Assembly (NCBI GenBank): GCA_035468985.1
Contig: DATISF010000047.1
Coordinates: 57,359 to 121,358 of the forward strand
From: DASVHS01 sp035468985
Lineage (GTDB): Bacteria > Acidobacteriota > Thermoanaerobaculia > Gp7-AA8
Direction: 5' to 3'
DNA: 64,000 bases
A program made the translations under genes and the position numbers. Of this stretch, positions 1 through 8,192 are shown one piece after another; within the stretch, counting starts at the first letter, position 1; every line of letters starts with the position of its first letter. Below the pieces are notes generated by a model. That model was not told where the DNA came from, did no database searches, and saw nothing but the letters and a program-made list of their open reading frames with translations.

Positions 1-240
1 GAGATGCACGATGTGCCGGCTCTGGCCGACGTCGTTCCCGGCGACCGCATCCTGACCGCCGGCATCGACGGCATCTATCCGAAGGGCATTCCGGTCGGCG
101 TGGTCGTGAAAGCCGGTCAGGGGCCGGACCTCTTCAAGAACATCGTGGTGAAGCCGTCGGTCGACATCGGGTCGATCGAAGAAGTGATCATCATTCACAC
201 CCACAAGATCCCGGGTGACGTCGTGAGGTATGCCCCTTGA
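1..240 (+). CDS. mreC: MreC, rod shape-determining protein, C-terminal fragment
   Basis: Open from the first base of the window to TGA at 238-240; 79 residues are visible and the N-terminus lies outside. The fragment ends in the beta-barrel part of MreC (VPGDRILTAGIDGIYPKGIP is typical of the family). MreC is a periplasmic scaffold linked to the inner membrane that organises the elongation PBP2/RodA machinery. The next gene, mreD, begins inside its stop codon (TTGA overlap), and mrdA and rodA follow, the standard rod-shape operon order. Identification rests on a short fragment plus strong context. Confidence 0.88.
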   Translation, partial: EMHDVPALADVVPGDRILTAGIDGIYPKGIPVGVVVKAGQGPDLFKNIVVKPSVDIGSIEEVIIIHTHKIPGDVVRYAP

Positions 241-734
241 GATGGTTGCGGTTTGCCATCGGACTGTTGATCGCGCTGACGCTGCATTCGCTCCTCGATA
301 GTTTCTTTCCGAATGCGCTGGCGTTCTTCAATCCCTACGTGATCCTCGTCGTGTACTACTCGATGGGCGGCAACATCCTCGGCGCCATCATCGCCGGGGT
401 CATCGCCGGATTCGTGCAGGACGCGTTCTCGTCCTCGATCTTCGGGCTGCACGCGTTCTCACTGACCGTGTGCGCCTACATCGTCGCGTATATCAACTCC
501 CGCCTGGTCCTTCGCGGCACCCTCTTCTTCGGCGCATGCCTGGGCGGCGCGGTGATCGTGAACGAGCTGGTGATCTACATTCTGGTCAACATTCTGCTCA
601 AGCAGCGCATCGAGATGTTCGAGCAGGGACTCTTCGTGAAAACGATCTTCACCCTGATGTTCGGAATGTTCGTGTATCAATTACTAACGTTGTTCTTACG
701 CGAAGAGCCGATCGAAGCCACCCGGTTCTCCTGA
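237..734 (+). CDS. mreD: MreD, rod shape-determining membrane protein
   Basis: 165 residues, the usual MreD length, almost entirely hydrophobic with about five membrane segments, and with the family-like stretch NPYVILVVYYSMGG near residue 35. The start is TTG, overlapping the mreC stop by four bases (TTGA), which implies translational coupling; the nearby ATG at 242 is out of frame. MreD is an inner-membrane component of the elongasome with MreC, PBP2 and RodA. Sequence conservation in MreD is low, so the call leans on position, length and hydrophobicity. Confidence 0.88.
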   Translation: MRWLRFAIGLLIALTLHSLLDSFFPNALAFFNPYVILVVYYSMGGNILGAIIAGVIAGFVQDAFSSSIFGLHAFSLTVCAYIVAYINSRLVLRGTLFFGACLGGAVIVNELVIYILVNILLKQRIEMFEQGLFVKTIFTLMFGMFVYQLLTLFLREEPIEATRFS

Positions 735-742
735 GAGCTTCC

Positions 743-2719
743 ATGCGCGTTTATCGAGACGATCAGAAGTTCCTGCAGTTCCGCATCAATGCCGTGATGT
801 GGGGCATCGTGGCGGTCTTCGTGTTCCTGGCCGGATCGTTCTGGTTCGTTCAGGGGGTGCAGGCCGACAAGTATCGCGGCCTCTCGGAAGCGAACGCGTT
901 GCGCGAGCTCGTGATCCCCGCGAAACGTGGCCTGATCATGGATCACAACGGAAGGATCCTGGCCGACATCCAGCCGGCGTACTCGCTGACGGTCGATCGC
1001 ATCGTCATGCGGCCGATGGTCAAGAGCGACCCGGCGCATCGGACCAAGCTGGTCGCCTTTCTCGGCAGCGCTCTGGCCACGACGCCGCAGGACATCGAAT
1101 CGCGCTTCGAAAAAGGAAGCGAGGTCCCGATCGCGCGGCCGCTGGTGGTCGGCGAAGACCTGACGATGGAGCAGGTGGCGTCGATTCAGGCGCAATCGGT
1201 CAGCTTCCCCGAGCTGAACGTCACGCCGGTCCAGCGGCGCAACTATCCGTACGGCGTCATGGCCGCGCACGTGATGGGATTCATCGGCGAGGTCAACGAG
1301 AAAGAGCTCGCGCAGCACAAGGATCTGAAACCGGGCGATCTGATCGGAAAGCGCGGCGTCGAGCTGATGTACGACAACTACCTTCGCGGGAAGGACGGCG
1401 CCGAATACTGGGAGTACGACAGCCACGGCCGCCGGCTCAGCGAATACGCTCCGGCGCGCAAGCAGGCTGTCGCCGGCGACAACGTTTACCTCACGCTCGA
1501 TTTCGAGCTCCAGCGCCGCGCCGAGCAGTACCTCATCGAGAACGAATTCGTCGGCTCCGTCGTCGCGCTCGATCCGCGAAACGGCGAAGTGCTGGCGATG
1601 GTGTCGTCGCCCGCGTACAACCCGAACGTCTACTCCAAGCGGTTCACGCCCGAGGTCTACAAGACGATCGCGTCGAATCCGTTCAAGATCGAGCTCAATC
1701 GCTGCATCCAGGGCCTGTACTCGCCGGGCTCGGTGTTCAAGACGGTCATGGCCATGGCCGGGCTGTCTGAGAATGCGATCGACACTGGGACGACGTTCAA
1801 TTGCGGCGGCACGGCCGTTTTCTTCAAACGCCGCTTCCGCTGCTGGAAGCGCGAAGGCCACGGCGCCGTCGCCGTCTCCAACGCGCTGAAAGTCTCCTGC
1901 GACATCTTCTTCTACAACGTCGGCGCGAAGCTCGGCATCGACAAGATCTCGGAATTCGCTCACAAGCTGACGTTCGGCGAGCTGTCGAAGATCGATCTCG
2001 ACGGTGAGAAAGCCGGCATCGTTCCGTCGACCGACTGGGCCACCAGGAAACAGCGAAGGAAGTGGTATCCCAGCGAGACCATCTCCGTGGCCATCGGACA
2101 GGGACCGCTGATCGTCACGCCGCTGCAGGTGGCGAACATGATGGCCGCCATCGCCAACGGCGGCACCGTCTATCAGCCGCACGTGGTGAAGCGGATCGAG
2201 ACCGTCGATCCGAGCGGCCACGGCCGGTCGGTTGCCGTGCAGCCGAAGATCATCAACCAGGTTCATCTCGCCCCCGAAGCGCTCCAGACCGTCCGCCAGG
2301 GACTGTGGCGAGTGGTGAACGAACAGGGCGGAACCGGCGGCAACGCCCGCGTGCAGGGTCTCGACATCTGCGGCAAGACCGGCACCGTGCAGGTCATCGC
2401 CCAGCGCGGCTGGATCAGCACCGCGAACATGCCGTTCGGCGCGCGCGATCACGCCTGGTTCGCATCCTTCGCGTCGCGCGACAACCCGTCGATGGTTGTC
2501 GTGGTGTTCGTCGAGCATGCCGGAACTCATGGCGGCACCGACGCCGCTCCGCTGGCGAAACTGCTCTACGAATCGCGCTTCTCGCAGGAAGTCCGGAACG
2601 CGCGCCTCGACCTGAACAACCCCGAGACGATCGAAGCGATCAAGGAAGGGAAGACTCCCGTACCGGGACAGGCTCCGAAATCTCCGGCCACTCCGGCGGA
2701 CACGAACCTCGGTCACTGA
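743..2719 (+). CDS. mrdA: Penicillin-binding protein 2 (elongation transpeptidase)
   Basis: 658 residues from ATG 743; the frame is open further upstream but that part overlaps mreD. One N-terminal membrane anchor (about residues 16-38), a PBP dimerisation domain beginning near RGLIMDHNGRILAD, then the transpeptidase domain. The catalytic SxxK is S330-V-F-K333; the second motif appears as SCD (KVSCDIFFYNVG, where SCN is commoner) and the third is KTG at 545-547. It cross-links peptidoglycan during side-wall elongation with RodA, whose gene starts four bases after this stop. The C-terminal tail is proline-rich. Confidence 0.96.
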   Translation: MRVYRDDQKFLQFRINAVMWGIVAVFVFLAGSFWFVQGVQADKYRGLSEANALRELVIPAKRGLIMDHNGRILADIQPAYSLTVDRIVMRPMVKSDPAHRTKLVAFLGSALATTPQDIESRFEKGSEVPIARPLVVGEDLTMEQVASIQAQSVSFPELNVTPVQRRNYPYGVMAAHVMGFIGEVNEKELAQHKDLKPGDLIGKRGVELMYDNYLRGKDGAEYWEYDSHGRRLSEYAPARKQAVAGDNVYLTLDFELQRRAEQYLIENEFVGSVVALDPRNGEVLAMVSSPAYNPNVYSKRFTPEVYKTIASNPFKIELNRCIQGLYSPGSVFKTVMAMAGLSENAIDTGTTFNCGGTAVFFKRRFRCWKREGHGAVAVSNALKVSCDIFFYNVGAKLGIDKISEFAHKLTFGELSKIDLDGEKAGIVPSTDWATRKQRRKWYPSETISVAIGQGPLIVTPLQVANMMAAIANGGTVYQPHVVKRIETVDPSGHGRSVAVQPKIINQVHLAPEALQTVRQGLWRVVNEQGGTGGNARVQGLDICGKTGTVQVIAQRGWISTANMPFGARDHAWFASFASRDNPSMVVVVFVEHAGTHGGTDAAPLAKLLYESRFSQEVRNARLDLNNPETIEAIKEGKTPVPGQAPKSPATPADTNLGH

Positions 2720-2723
2720 TTCC

Positions 2724-3827
2724 ATGCTCCAGGAACGCTCGCGCAGCTTCACGACCCTCGACCTGAACTTCATCGGAACGGCTCTGGTCATCGCCGCCAT
2801 CGGCTGCATGCTGATCTACAGCGCCACCTACTTCAGCGACCCCGGCCTCGGCATCTTCAAGAGACAGATCCTCTGGATGGCCATCGGCCTGGTGCTGATG
2901 ATCATGTTCATCACGGTCGACTACCACGTGCTGTTCGACATCGCACCGATCCTTTACGGCATCGGCATCGCCCTGCTCGTCTATCTATTGCTTTGGGGAA
3001 AAGTAACGGCGCACGTGCGCTCGTGGATCCACATCGGCGGGTTTCAGTTTCAGCCCGCGGAGTTCATGAAGATCTTCACGGCGCTGATGCTGGCGAAGTA
3101 TTTCGATTCGAACGACCGCGCGTACCTGAATTTCCGATCGTTCGTCTGGGCGATGGGAATCATCGCTCTCCCGATGCTGCTGATCATCGTTCAGCCCGAC
3201 TTCGGCACGGCCGCAACCTTCTTCCCGCTCGTCGCCGTGGCGATGTTCTTCGGCGGAATCCGCATCCGCATCTGGCTGCTCATGATCCTGATCGTGGCCC
3301 TGCTCGTCCCCATGGCCTGGACCATGTTCCTCAAGCCCTATCAGAGGGAACGGATCATGATCTTTCTCAATCCGGAGCGCGATCCGCTCGGATCGGGATA
3401 TCAGGTCACGCAGGCGAAAATCGCCATCGGCTCAGGCGGAATTCACGGCAAGGGGTTCAAGCAGGGGACGCAGGCGGCGCTCGGATTCCTCCCCGCCCGT
3501 CACACCGACTTCATCTTCGCCGTTCTCGGCGAAGAGTGGGGATTCATCGGCGTGGTGATCGTGCTCGGCCTGTATCTCTACATGATCATCCAGTCGATGA
3601 CCTTCGCGAAACACGCGCGCGATCGCGGCGGGACGTTCCTGATCATCTGCCTGATCTCGTTCATCATCTTTCACGTGCTGATCAACGTGTCGATGCAGAT
3701 CGGCGTGCTGCCCACGACCGGAATCCCGCTGCCGCTGGTCTCGTACGGCGGCTCGTCGACGATGATGTTCATGATCGCCATCGGGCTGATCGCGAACGTG
3801 GACATGCGCCGGTTCGTCAACGTCTGA
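2724..3827 (+). CDS. rodA: RodA, SEDS peptidoglycan glycosyltransferase
   Basis: 367 residues with about ten membrane segments. SEDS hallmarks are present: QPAEFMKI, QPDFGTA, the ARHTDFIFAVLGEEWGFIG loop and the C-terminal PTTGIPLPLVSYGGSS block. RodA polymerises glycan strands from lipid II with PBP2 as its partner. It is the last gene of the mreCD-mrdA-rodA operon and its 3' end overlaps by 11 bases the convergent S4-domain gene. A second SEDS protein in the window (16172-17269) sits in the dcw cluster and is FtsW, so this one is RodA. Confidence 0.96.
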   Translation: MLQERSRSFTTLDLNFIGTALVIAAIGCMLIYSATYFSDPGLGIFKRQILWMAIGLVLMIMFITVDYHVLFDIAPILYGIGIALLVYLLLWGKVTAHVRSWIHIGGFQFQPAEFMKIFTALMLAKYFDSNDRAYLNFRSFVWAMGIIALPMLLIIVQPDFGTAATFFPLVAVAMFFGGIRIRIWLLMILIVALLVPMAWTMFLKPYQRERIMIFLNPERDPLGSGYQVTQAKIAIGSGGIHGKGFKQGTQAALGFLPARHTDFIFAVLGEEWGFIGVVIVLGLYLYMIIQSMTFAKHARDRGGTFLIICLISFIIFHVLINVSMQIGVLPTTGIPLPLVSYGGSSTMMFMIAIGLIANVDMRRFVNV

Positions 3828-4170
3828 AGCGTTCGATCTCGCGGCGCTCTTTTTTCGTGGGGCGCCCCGCTCCCCGATCGCGGAACGATGCCACCGGCAG
3901 CTCCTGCTGCACCGGCGTTTCGTCGAGGTAAGCCGTCCGGGCCGCCTCTTTCGGCAGCTGGCCGTCGGGAAGAACGATGGCCACCACGCGGCGGAAGCGG
4001 TCGTTCAGCAGAAACTCGACGACATCGCCTTCCTTGATGTTGGCGGCAGGCTTGACGCGCAGGCCGTTGATCTTGACCTTCCCGCCGCGGCAGGCCTCGG
4101 CCGCCTCGTCCCGGTGTTTGAAGAGGCAAACATGCTTGAGCCAGTGGTCGATTCGATGCCGTTCCGTCAA
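3817..4170 (-). CDS. S4-domain RNA-binding protein, Hsp15 (HslR)-like
   Basis: 117 residues from TTG 4170. No ATG or GTG lies just before the domain, and a GAGG sits about 11 bases upstream of this TTG; the longer upstream frame is antisense to the HU gene and is rejected. The N-terminal half is a compact S4 domain (RIDHWLKHVCLFKHRDEAAE, then CRGGKVKINGLRVKPAANI). The basic tail ends GRPTKKERREIERFRR. Hsp15 binds the 50S subunit carrying stalled nascent chains. It is convergent with rodA and divergent from hup, so the two 5' ends share about 20 bases. Confidence 0.85.
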   Translation of the reverse strand: MTERHRIDHWLKHVCLFKHRDEAAEACRGGKVKINGLRVKPAANIKEGDVVEFLLNDRFRRVVAIVLPDGQLPKEAARTAYLDETPVQQELPVASFRDRGAGRPTKKERREIERFRR

Positions 4171-4175
4171 GCGGC

Positions 4176-4181
4176 TATAAT
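4176..4181 (+). promoter_or_regulatory. -10 box (TATAAT) for hup, predicted leaderless
   Basis: A perfect TATAAT ends seven bases before the ATG at 4189, so transcription should begin at or next to the start codon. No convincing -35 hexamer is seen. Confidence 0.6.
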
Positions 4182-4188
4182 CCTCGCC

Positions 4189-4458
4189 ATGATCAAGGCC
4201 GATATCGTCAACAAGGTCGCCGAGGTGTCGGAAATTTCTAGGGTGAAGGCGGCCCAGGCCGTCGACACCGTCATCGAAGGCCTCCGCAACGCCCTGGCCC
4301 GCGGACAGCGCATCGAACTGCGCGGGTTCGGCGTGTTCCAGGTCAAGCAGCGGAAGAAAGGGATCGGGCGCAATCCCAAAACCGGCGTCGAAGTGAAGAT
4401 CCCGCCCGGCAACACGATCCGTTTCAAGCCGGGCAAGGAGCTGCGCAACCTGCTGTAA
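4189..4458 (+). CDS. hup: HU-family DNA-binding protein
   Basis: 89 residues, the normal HU length. Start at ATG 4189 (MIKADIVNKVAEV); the frame is open upstream but family alignment and the -10 box favour this ATG. The signature GFGVFQVKQRKKGIGRNPKTG carries the DNA-intercalating beta-arm, here with ...GVEVKIPPGNTIRFKPG. HU dimers bend and compact DNA. A strong hairpin terminator follows 26 bases after the stop, so the gene is probably monocistronic. Confidence 0.96.
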   Translation: MIKADIVNKVAEVSEISRVKAAQAVDTVIEGLRNALARGQRIELRGFGVFQVKQRKKGIGRNPKTGVEVKIPPGNTIRFKPGKELRNLL

Positions 4459-4484
4459 CAAACGAAACCGAACTGTCACGGTTG

Positions 4485-4515
4485 AAAGGACGCCGCAACG
4501 GCGTCCTTTCCTTTG
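4485..4515 (+). terminator. Rho-independent terminator after hup
   Basis: An 11-bp perfect stem AAAGGACGCCG / CGGCGTCCTTT with a CAA loop (4485-4509), followed by a broken T tract (CCTTT). Confidence 0.85.
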
Positions 4516-4596
4516 CGTGAACAATTCGAAATACGGCCCAACCGGCTGAAACCCGCTCTCGTCTTCATCGAATCAGTCCCCCGGAAGGAGATTCTG

Positions 4597-5016
4597 ATGA
4601 AAACGTTTGCCTCTGCTCTCGTCCTGCTGCTCGCCGTCGGGTGCGCGTCCGCTCCTGCGACCTCGTCGAATGAGGGCGGCGCCGGTTCCGCGGCCGGCTT
4701 CACCAACAATCTGAAAAATGCCCCCGACTACATCCTGCTCTCTTCGCCCAATCAGGTCCGCACGTACGATTTCAGCTCCGCGCTCGAGCCGCGCGGACTG
4801 CACGTCCGTGGCGCCATGACGAATCGCGGCTTCATGGCCGCGGGCGACATCCAGGGAAGCGGAAAGTTTTGCGCCGACGGCAAGGACTGGCTGAGCCTCT
4901 CCGATCTGAAGGTCCACTCGGCAGCAGAAGGGAAGACGCCCGCTGCGCCGTACATCGTCGGCTGTGCCACCACCAGCGGTTTCCAACCCGCATCGCGCGC
5001 CATCGTGATGCAGTAA
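4597..5016 (+). CDS. Small secreted lipoprotein of unknown function
   Basis: 139 residues from ATG 4597, preceded by GGAAGGAG six bases upstream, one of the clearest Shine-Dalgarno sites here. It has a lipoprotein signal peptide with lipobox LAVGC (Cys about residue 16), then a low-complexity Ser/Gly/Ala linker and a domain of about 100 residues without a motif I recognise. Two Cys in the mature part (FCADGKDW and IVGCATTSG) could pair. It is flanked by terminators on both sides and so is transcribed alone. Function unknown. Confidence 0.8.
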   Translation: MKTFASALVLLLAVGCASAPATSSNEGGAGSAAGFTNNLKNAPDYILLSSPNQVRTYDFSSALEPRGLHVRGAMTNRGFMAAGDIQGSGKFCADGKDWLSLSDLKVHSAAEGKTPAAPYIVGCATTSGFQPASRAIVMQ

Positions 5017-5041
5017 GCAGCCTCCTCTCTTTCGTCAGGCA

Positions 5042-5079
5042 GGCCGCCGGTTTGGCTGCGACCGGCGGCCATTTTTTTT
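5042..5079 (+). terminator. Rho-independent terminator after the lipoprotein gene
   Basis: Stem GGCCGCCGGT (5042-5051) / ACCGGCGGCC (5061-5070) and a run of eight T at 5072-5079. Confidence 0.93.
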
Positions 5080-5085
5080 CTCGGT

Positions 5086-5091
5086 TAAACT
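5086..5091 (+). promoter_or_regulatory. -10 box (TAAACT) for the aldolase gene, predicted leaderless
   Basis: TAAACT ends seven bases before the GTG start at 5099. It follows a terminator T tract directly, so a new promoter is required here. Confidence 0.5.
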
Positions 5092-5098
5092 CCGCCCC

Positions 5099-5740
5099 GT
5101 GCTGACCGAGTACCAGCTGAAGCAGGCGATCGTCCGCGTGGCACGGCGACTCGACGAAAAAGGGATTCTGACGTCGACTGACGGCAACCTGTCGGCGCTC
5201 CTCGAAGACGGCGGAACGCTGATCACGCCGAGCGGATCGTGCAAGGGGCAGCTGGAGCCCGAAAAGATCGTCCGTCTCTATCGGGATGGCTCGCCACGCT
5301 CCGGCAAGCCCTCCTCCGAGATCGCGCTGCACAGGATGATCTACGCGCGGCGCCCCGACGTCCGGGCCATCGTGCATGCGCATCCGCCCTATGCCACCGC
5401 CTACGCCGTCGCCGGGACGCCGCTCGACCAGCCGATCCTTTCCGAGGCCATCCTGACGCTGGGTCGCGTGCCGGTGGCGTCGTACGCGATGCCCACGGCC
5501 GAGGAGTTGGCGCGGAGTGTCGAGCCGCTGGTCGCGGCGCATGATGCCGTCCTGCTGCGTTTTCATGGCGCGATTTGTTTCGCGCGCGATATCGAACAAG
5601 CCGGATTTCTGATGGAGACGCTCGAGCACGTCGCCAGGATCGACTTCATCCGACGCGCCCTCGGCTCCAATGAGGTGATCCCCGCGCACGAAGTGGCGCG
5701 CCTCGAAGAGTTGCGCGCGGCCATGCGCGCGGCGCGGTAG
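5099..5740 (+). CDS. Class II aldolase/adducin family protein (fuculose-phosphate aldolase-like)
   Basis: 213 residues from GTG 5099, typical for small class II aldolases. Visible family features: the substrate-phosphate region TDGNLSA and ITPSGSCKG, E74 in SSEIALH as candidate catalytic acid, H93 and H95 in HAHPP as zinc ligands, and H156 in LLRFHGAICFA as the third ligand. The reaction would be zinc-dependent aldol cleavage of a sugar phosphate such as L-fuculose-1-phosphate; the substrate cannot be fixed from sequence. It lies alone between a terminator and the guaA promoter, so context does not help. Confidence 0.85.
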   Translation: MLTEYQLKQAIVRVARRLDEKGILTSTDGNLSALLEDGGTLITPSGSCKGQLEPEKIVRLYRDGSPRSGKPSSEIALHRMIYARRPDVRAIVHAHPPYATAYAVAGTPLDQPILSEAILTLGRVPVASYAMPTAEELARSVEPLVAAHDAVLLRFHGAICFARDIEQAGFLMETLEHVARIDFIRRALGSNEVIPAHEVARLEELRAAMRAAR

Positions 5741-5757
5741 ACCGTTTTTTCGTCAGT

Positions 5758-5763
5758 TACAAT
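5758..5763 (+). promoter_or_regulatory. -10 box (TACAAT) for guaA, predicted leaderless
   Basis: TACAAT ends six bases before the GTG at 5770, leaving no room for a Shine-Dalgarno leader. Confidence 0.6.
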
Positions 5764-5769
5764 CCGACG

Positions 5770-7311
5770 GTGCAGCCGCAGCAGACCGTCCTCGTCCTCG
5801 ACTTCGGATCGCAATACACACAGCTGATCGCACGCCGCATTCGGGAGCAGCGCGTGTATTCGGTCGTCCACTCGTTCGACTATCCGGTCGACGAGATCCG
5901 CAAGCTCGCGCCGCGCGCGATCATCCTTTCCGGCGGGCCGCAATCGGTGTATGCCGAGAACGCGCCGGCGTGTTCCCGCGAAATCTTCGATCTCGGCATC
6001 CCCATCCTCGGCATCTGCTACGGGATGATGATCACGGCGTATCTGCTGGACGGGAAAGTCGACGCCGCCGAGGCGCGCGAGTTCGGCCGCGCGGAGCTCG
6101 AGGTGATCAAGGAATCGCCTCTGTTCGCCGGCACGCCGAAGCGCCAGCAGGTCTGGGAAAGCCACGGCGATCGAATCGTGCAGGCGCCGCCGGGGTTCGA
6201 TGTCACGGCCACATCGAAGAACGCGCCGGTCAGCGCGTTCGAGCATCGCCAGCGGCGCTGTTTCGGGATCGAGTTTCACCCCGAGGTCACACATAGCGAA
6301 GCGGGAGCGCAGATCCTGCAAAACTTCCTGTTCGACATCGCCGGCTGCGAGCCGAACTGGAACCTCGGCGATTTCCGCAAGCGCAAAGTCGAAGAGATCC
6401 GCAAGCAGGTTGGAGACCGCAATGTGATCGCCGCGGTCAGCGGCGGCGTCGACTCCTCGGTCGCAGCGCTGCTCGTGTCCGAAGCAATCGGCGATCAGCT
6501 CACCGCGATTTTCGTCGACAACGGCGTGCTCCGGAAGGACGAGGCCATCCAGGTCGTGTCGCGCCTGAGCGAAGGCCTCGGCATGCACATCGTTGCCGTC
6601 GACGCGAAACAGCGCTTCTACCAGAAGCTCGCCGGCGTCGAAGATCCGGAGGCCAAACGCAAGCGCATCGGCAACGAGTTCATCGCCATCTTCGAAGAAG
6701 AAGCGAAGCGGATTCCGAACGTCGAGTTTCTCGTCCAGGGAACGCTGTATCCCGACGTGATCGAGTCGGTGTCGATCAAAGGACCGTCATCGGTGATCAA
6801 GACGCACCACAACGTCGGCGGACTGCCGGAGAAGATGGGGCTGAAGCTGATCGAGCCGGTCCGCGAATTGTTCAAAGACGAGGTACGCCGCCTCGGCGTC
6901 GAGCTCGGGCTCGACGAGGAGTTCGTGTGGCGACATCCGTTCCCGGGTCCCGGTCTGGCCGTGCGAATCCTGGGTGCGGTGACGCCGGAGCGCGTGGAGA
7001 TCCTGCAGAACGCCGACGAGATCGTCATCGAGGAGATCCGCCGCGCCGGCCTGTATCGCGCGATCTCGCAGGGATTCGCGGTTCTGCTGCCGGTGAAGAG
7101 CGTCGGGGTGATGGGCGACGAGCGCACGTACGAGAACGTGGTGGCCATTCGTTCCGTGACCACGACGGACTTCATGACCGCGGACTGGTTCCGCATGCCG
7201 CACGAAGTTCTGGACCGCATGTCGCGCCGGATCGTCAACGAAGTGCGCGGCGTGAACCGAGTCGTTTACGACATCTCCTCCAAACCTCCCTCGACGATCG
7301 AGTGGGAATGA
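5770..7311 (+). CDS. guaA: GMP synthase (glutamine-hydrolysing)
   Basis: 513 residues, full length. An N-terminal class I glutamine amidotransferase has nucleophile C83 (GICYGMM) and H170/E172 (EFHPEVTHSE). The ATP-pyrophosphatase domain has its P-loop at SGGVDSS (224-230), and the C-terminal dimerisation domain ends RVVYDISSKPPSTIEWE. It converts XMP to GMP with ATP and glutamine. The GTG start sits six bases after a TACAAT box. The downstream methyltransferase overlaps its stop (ATGA). Confidence 0.98.
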   Translation: MQPQQTVLVLDFGSQYTQLIARRIREQRVYSVVHSFDYPVDEIRKLAPRAIILSGGPQSVYAENAPACSREIFDLGIPILGICYGMMITAYLLDGKVDAAEAREFGRAELEVIKESPLFAGTPKRQQVWESHGDRIVQAPPGFDVTATSKNAPVSAFEHRQRRCFGIEFHPEVTHSEAGAQILQNFLFDIAGCEPNWNLGDFRKRKVEEIRKQVGDRNVIAAVSGGVDSSVAALLVSEAIGDQLTAIFVDNGVLRKDEAIQVVSRLSEGLGMHIVAVDAKQRFYQKLAGVEDPEAKRKRIGNEFIAIFEEEAKRIPNVEFLVQGTLYPDVIESVSIKGPSSVIKTHHNVGGLPEKMGLKLIEPVRELFKDEVRRLGVELGLDEEFVWRHPFPGPGLAVRILGAVTPERVEILQNADEIVIEEIRRAGLYRAISQGFAVLLPVKSVGVMGDERTYENVVAIRSVTTTDFMTADWFRMPHEVLDRMSRRIVNEVRGVNRVVYDISSKPPSTIEWE

Positions 7312-8192
7312 CCTACTGGGACGACCTCGCCCGTCATCACGGCGGCGAGTGCATCGACGAGATCTGGCTCAACCACCCGCTCGTTCGCGCGGAGGCGAAC
7401 CGGCTGGTCTCCGGCGATGCCGCGGTGTGGCCGACTCAGTGGCTGAAGACGCAGGTCTCCGGGCTGACGGACGGCGTAAGCATCGGATGCGGAACCGGCG
7501 CGTTCGAGCGCGACGTCGTGCCGCGCGGAGTCGTGTCGCAGATGATCGGAATCGACGAGGCCCATCAGCCGCTCGAACGCGCTACCCGGCTCGCGGTCGA
7601 AGCGGGGCTCGCCGATCGCATCGAGTACGTTCAGACCGACGCAAACCAGTGGCTGAAGGCGCATCCAAACTCGTTCGATGCCGTGTTTTTCCACGCATCG
7701 CTGCATCACTTCGCGCGTCCCGCGGAGATGCTGGCGACGGTTTGCTCCGCGCTGCGTCCCGGGGGATGGCTGTACCTCGACGAGTACATCGGACCGGCGC
7801 GCGACGAGTGGTCGCTGTTCCGCCTCGCGCTGCCGAATCTCGCCTATCGCCTGCTGCCGTTCGGCGTGCGCCGCCCGTGGCTCGTTCGTGCGCCGATCAA
7901 CCGCGAAGATCCGACCGAGGCGATTGCGTCGTCGTCGATTGTTACGGCCGTCCGACAGAACTTCGATGACGTTCGTATCCTGCCGTACGGAGGAAACCTG
8001 CTGTCGGTTGTCTACCCGAACCTGCATCGGACTGCCGCCCGCTTCGACGCGGCGGTATCACGACTGATCACGTTCGAGCGGATGCTGAGAAGGCTGGGAG
8101 CGAAAGCGTATTACGCCGTGATTCTGGCCAGGACCGCCCCGATTGCGGAAACGATGAGTCCGACGAGCAGTCCCTCCGGCGGCGCATTCTGA
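7308..8192 (+). CDS. SAM-dependent class I methyltransferase
   Basis: 294 residues from ATG 7308, four-base overlap with guaA; the longer upstream frame is antisense-free but lies inside guaA and is rejected. The Rossmann methyltransferase core is clear: VSIGCGTGAFERDV (motif I), MIGIDEAHQPLERA, then DAVFFHASLHHFARPAEML and LRPGGWLYLDEYIG. The C-terminal 100 residues are less conserved. The substrate is unknown; the fold resembles type 11/12 small-molecule methyltransferases. Its last 82 bases overlap the convergent membrane-protein gene, so both C-termini share DNA on opposite strands. Confidence 0.85.
   Translation: MTYWDDLARHHGGECIDEIWLNHPLVRAEANRLVSGDAAVWPTQWLKTQVSGLTDGVSIGCGTGAFERDVVPRGVVSQMIGIDEAHQPLERATRLAVEAGLADRIEYVQTDANQWLKAHPNSFDAVFFHASLHHFARPAEMLATVCSALRPGGWLYLDEYIGPARDEWSLFRLALPNLAYRLLPFGVRRPWLVRAPINREDPTEAIASSSIVTAVRQNFDDVRILPYGGNLLSVVYPNLHRTAARFDAAVSRLITFERMLRRLGAKAYYAVILARTAPIAETMSPTSSPSGGAF

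Noticed and set aside
677..2809. 710-residue open frame antisense to mrdA
   Set aside because: A high-GC shadow of mrdA; its Arg/Asp/His-rich composition and lack of domains contrast with the complete PBP2 on the other strand.
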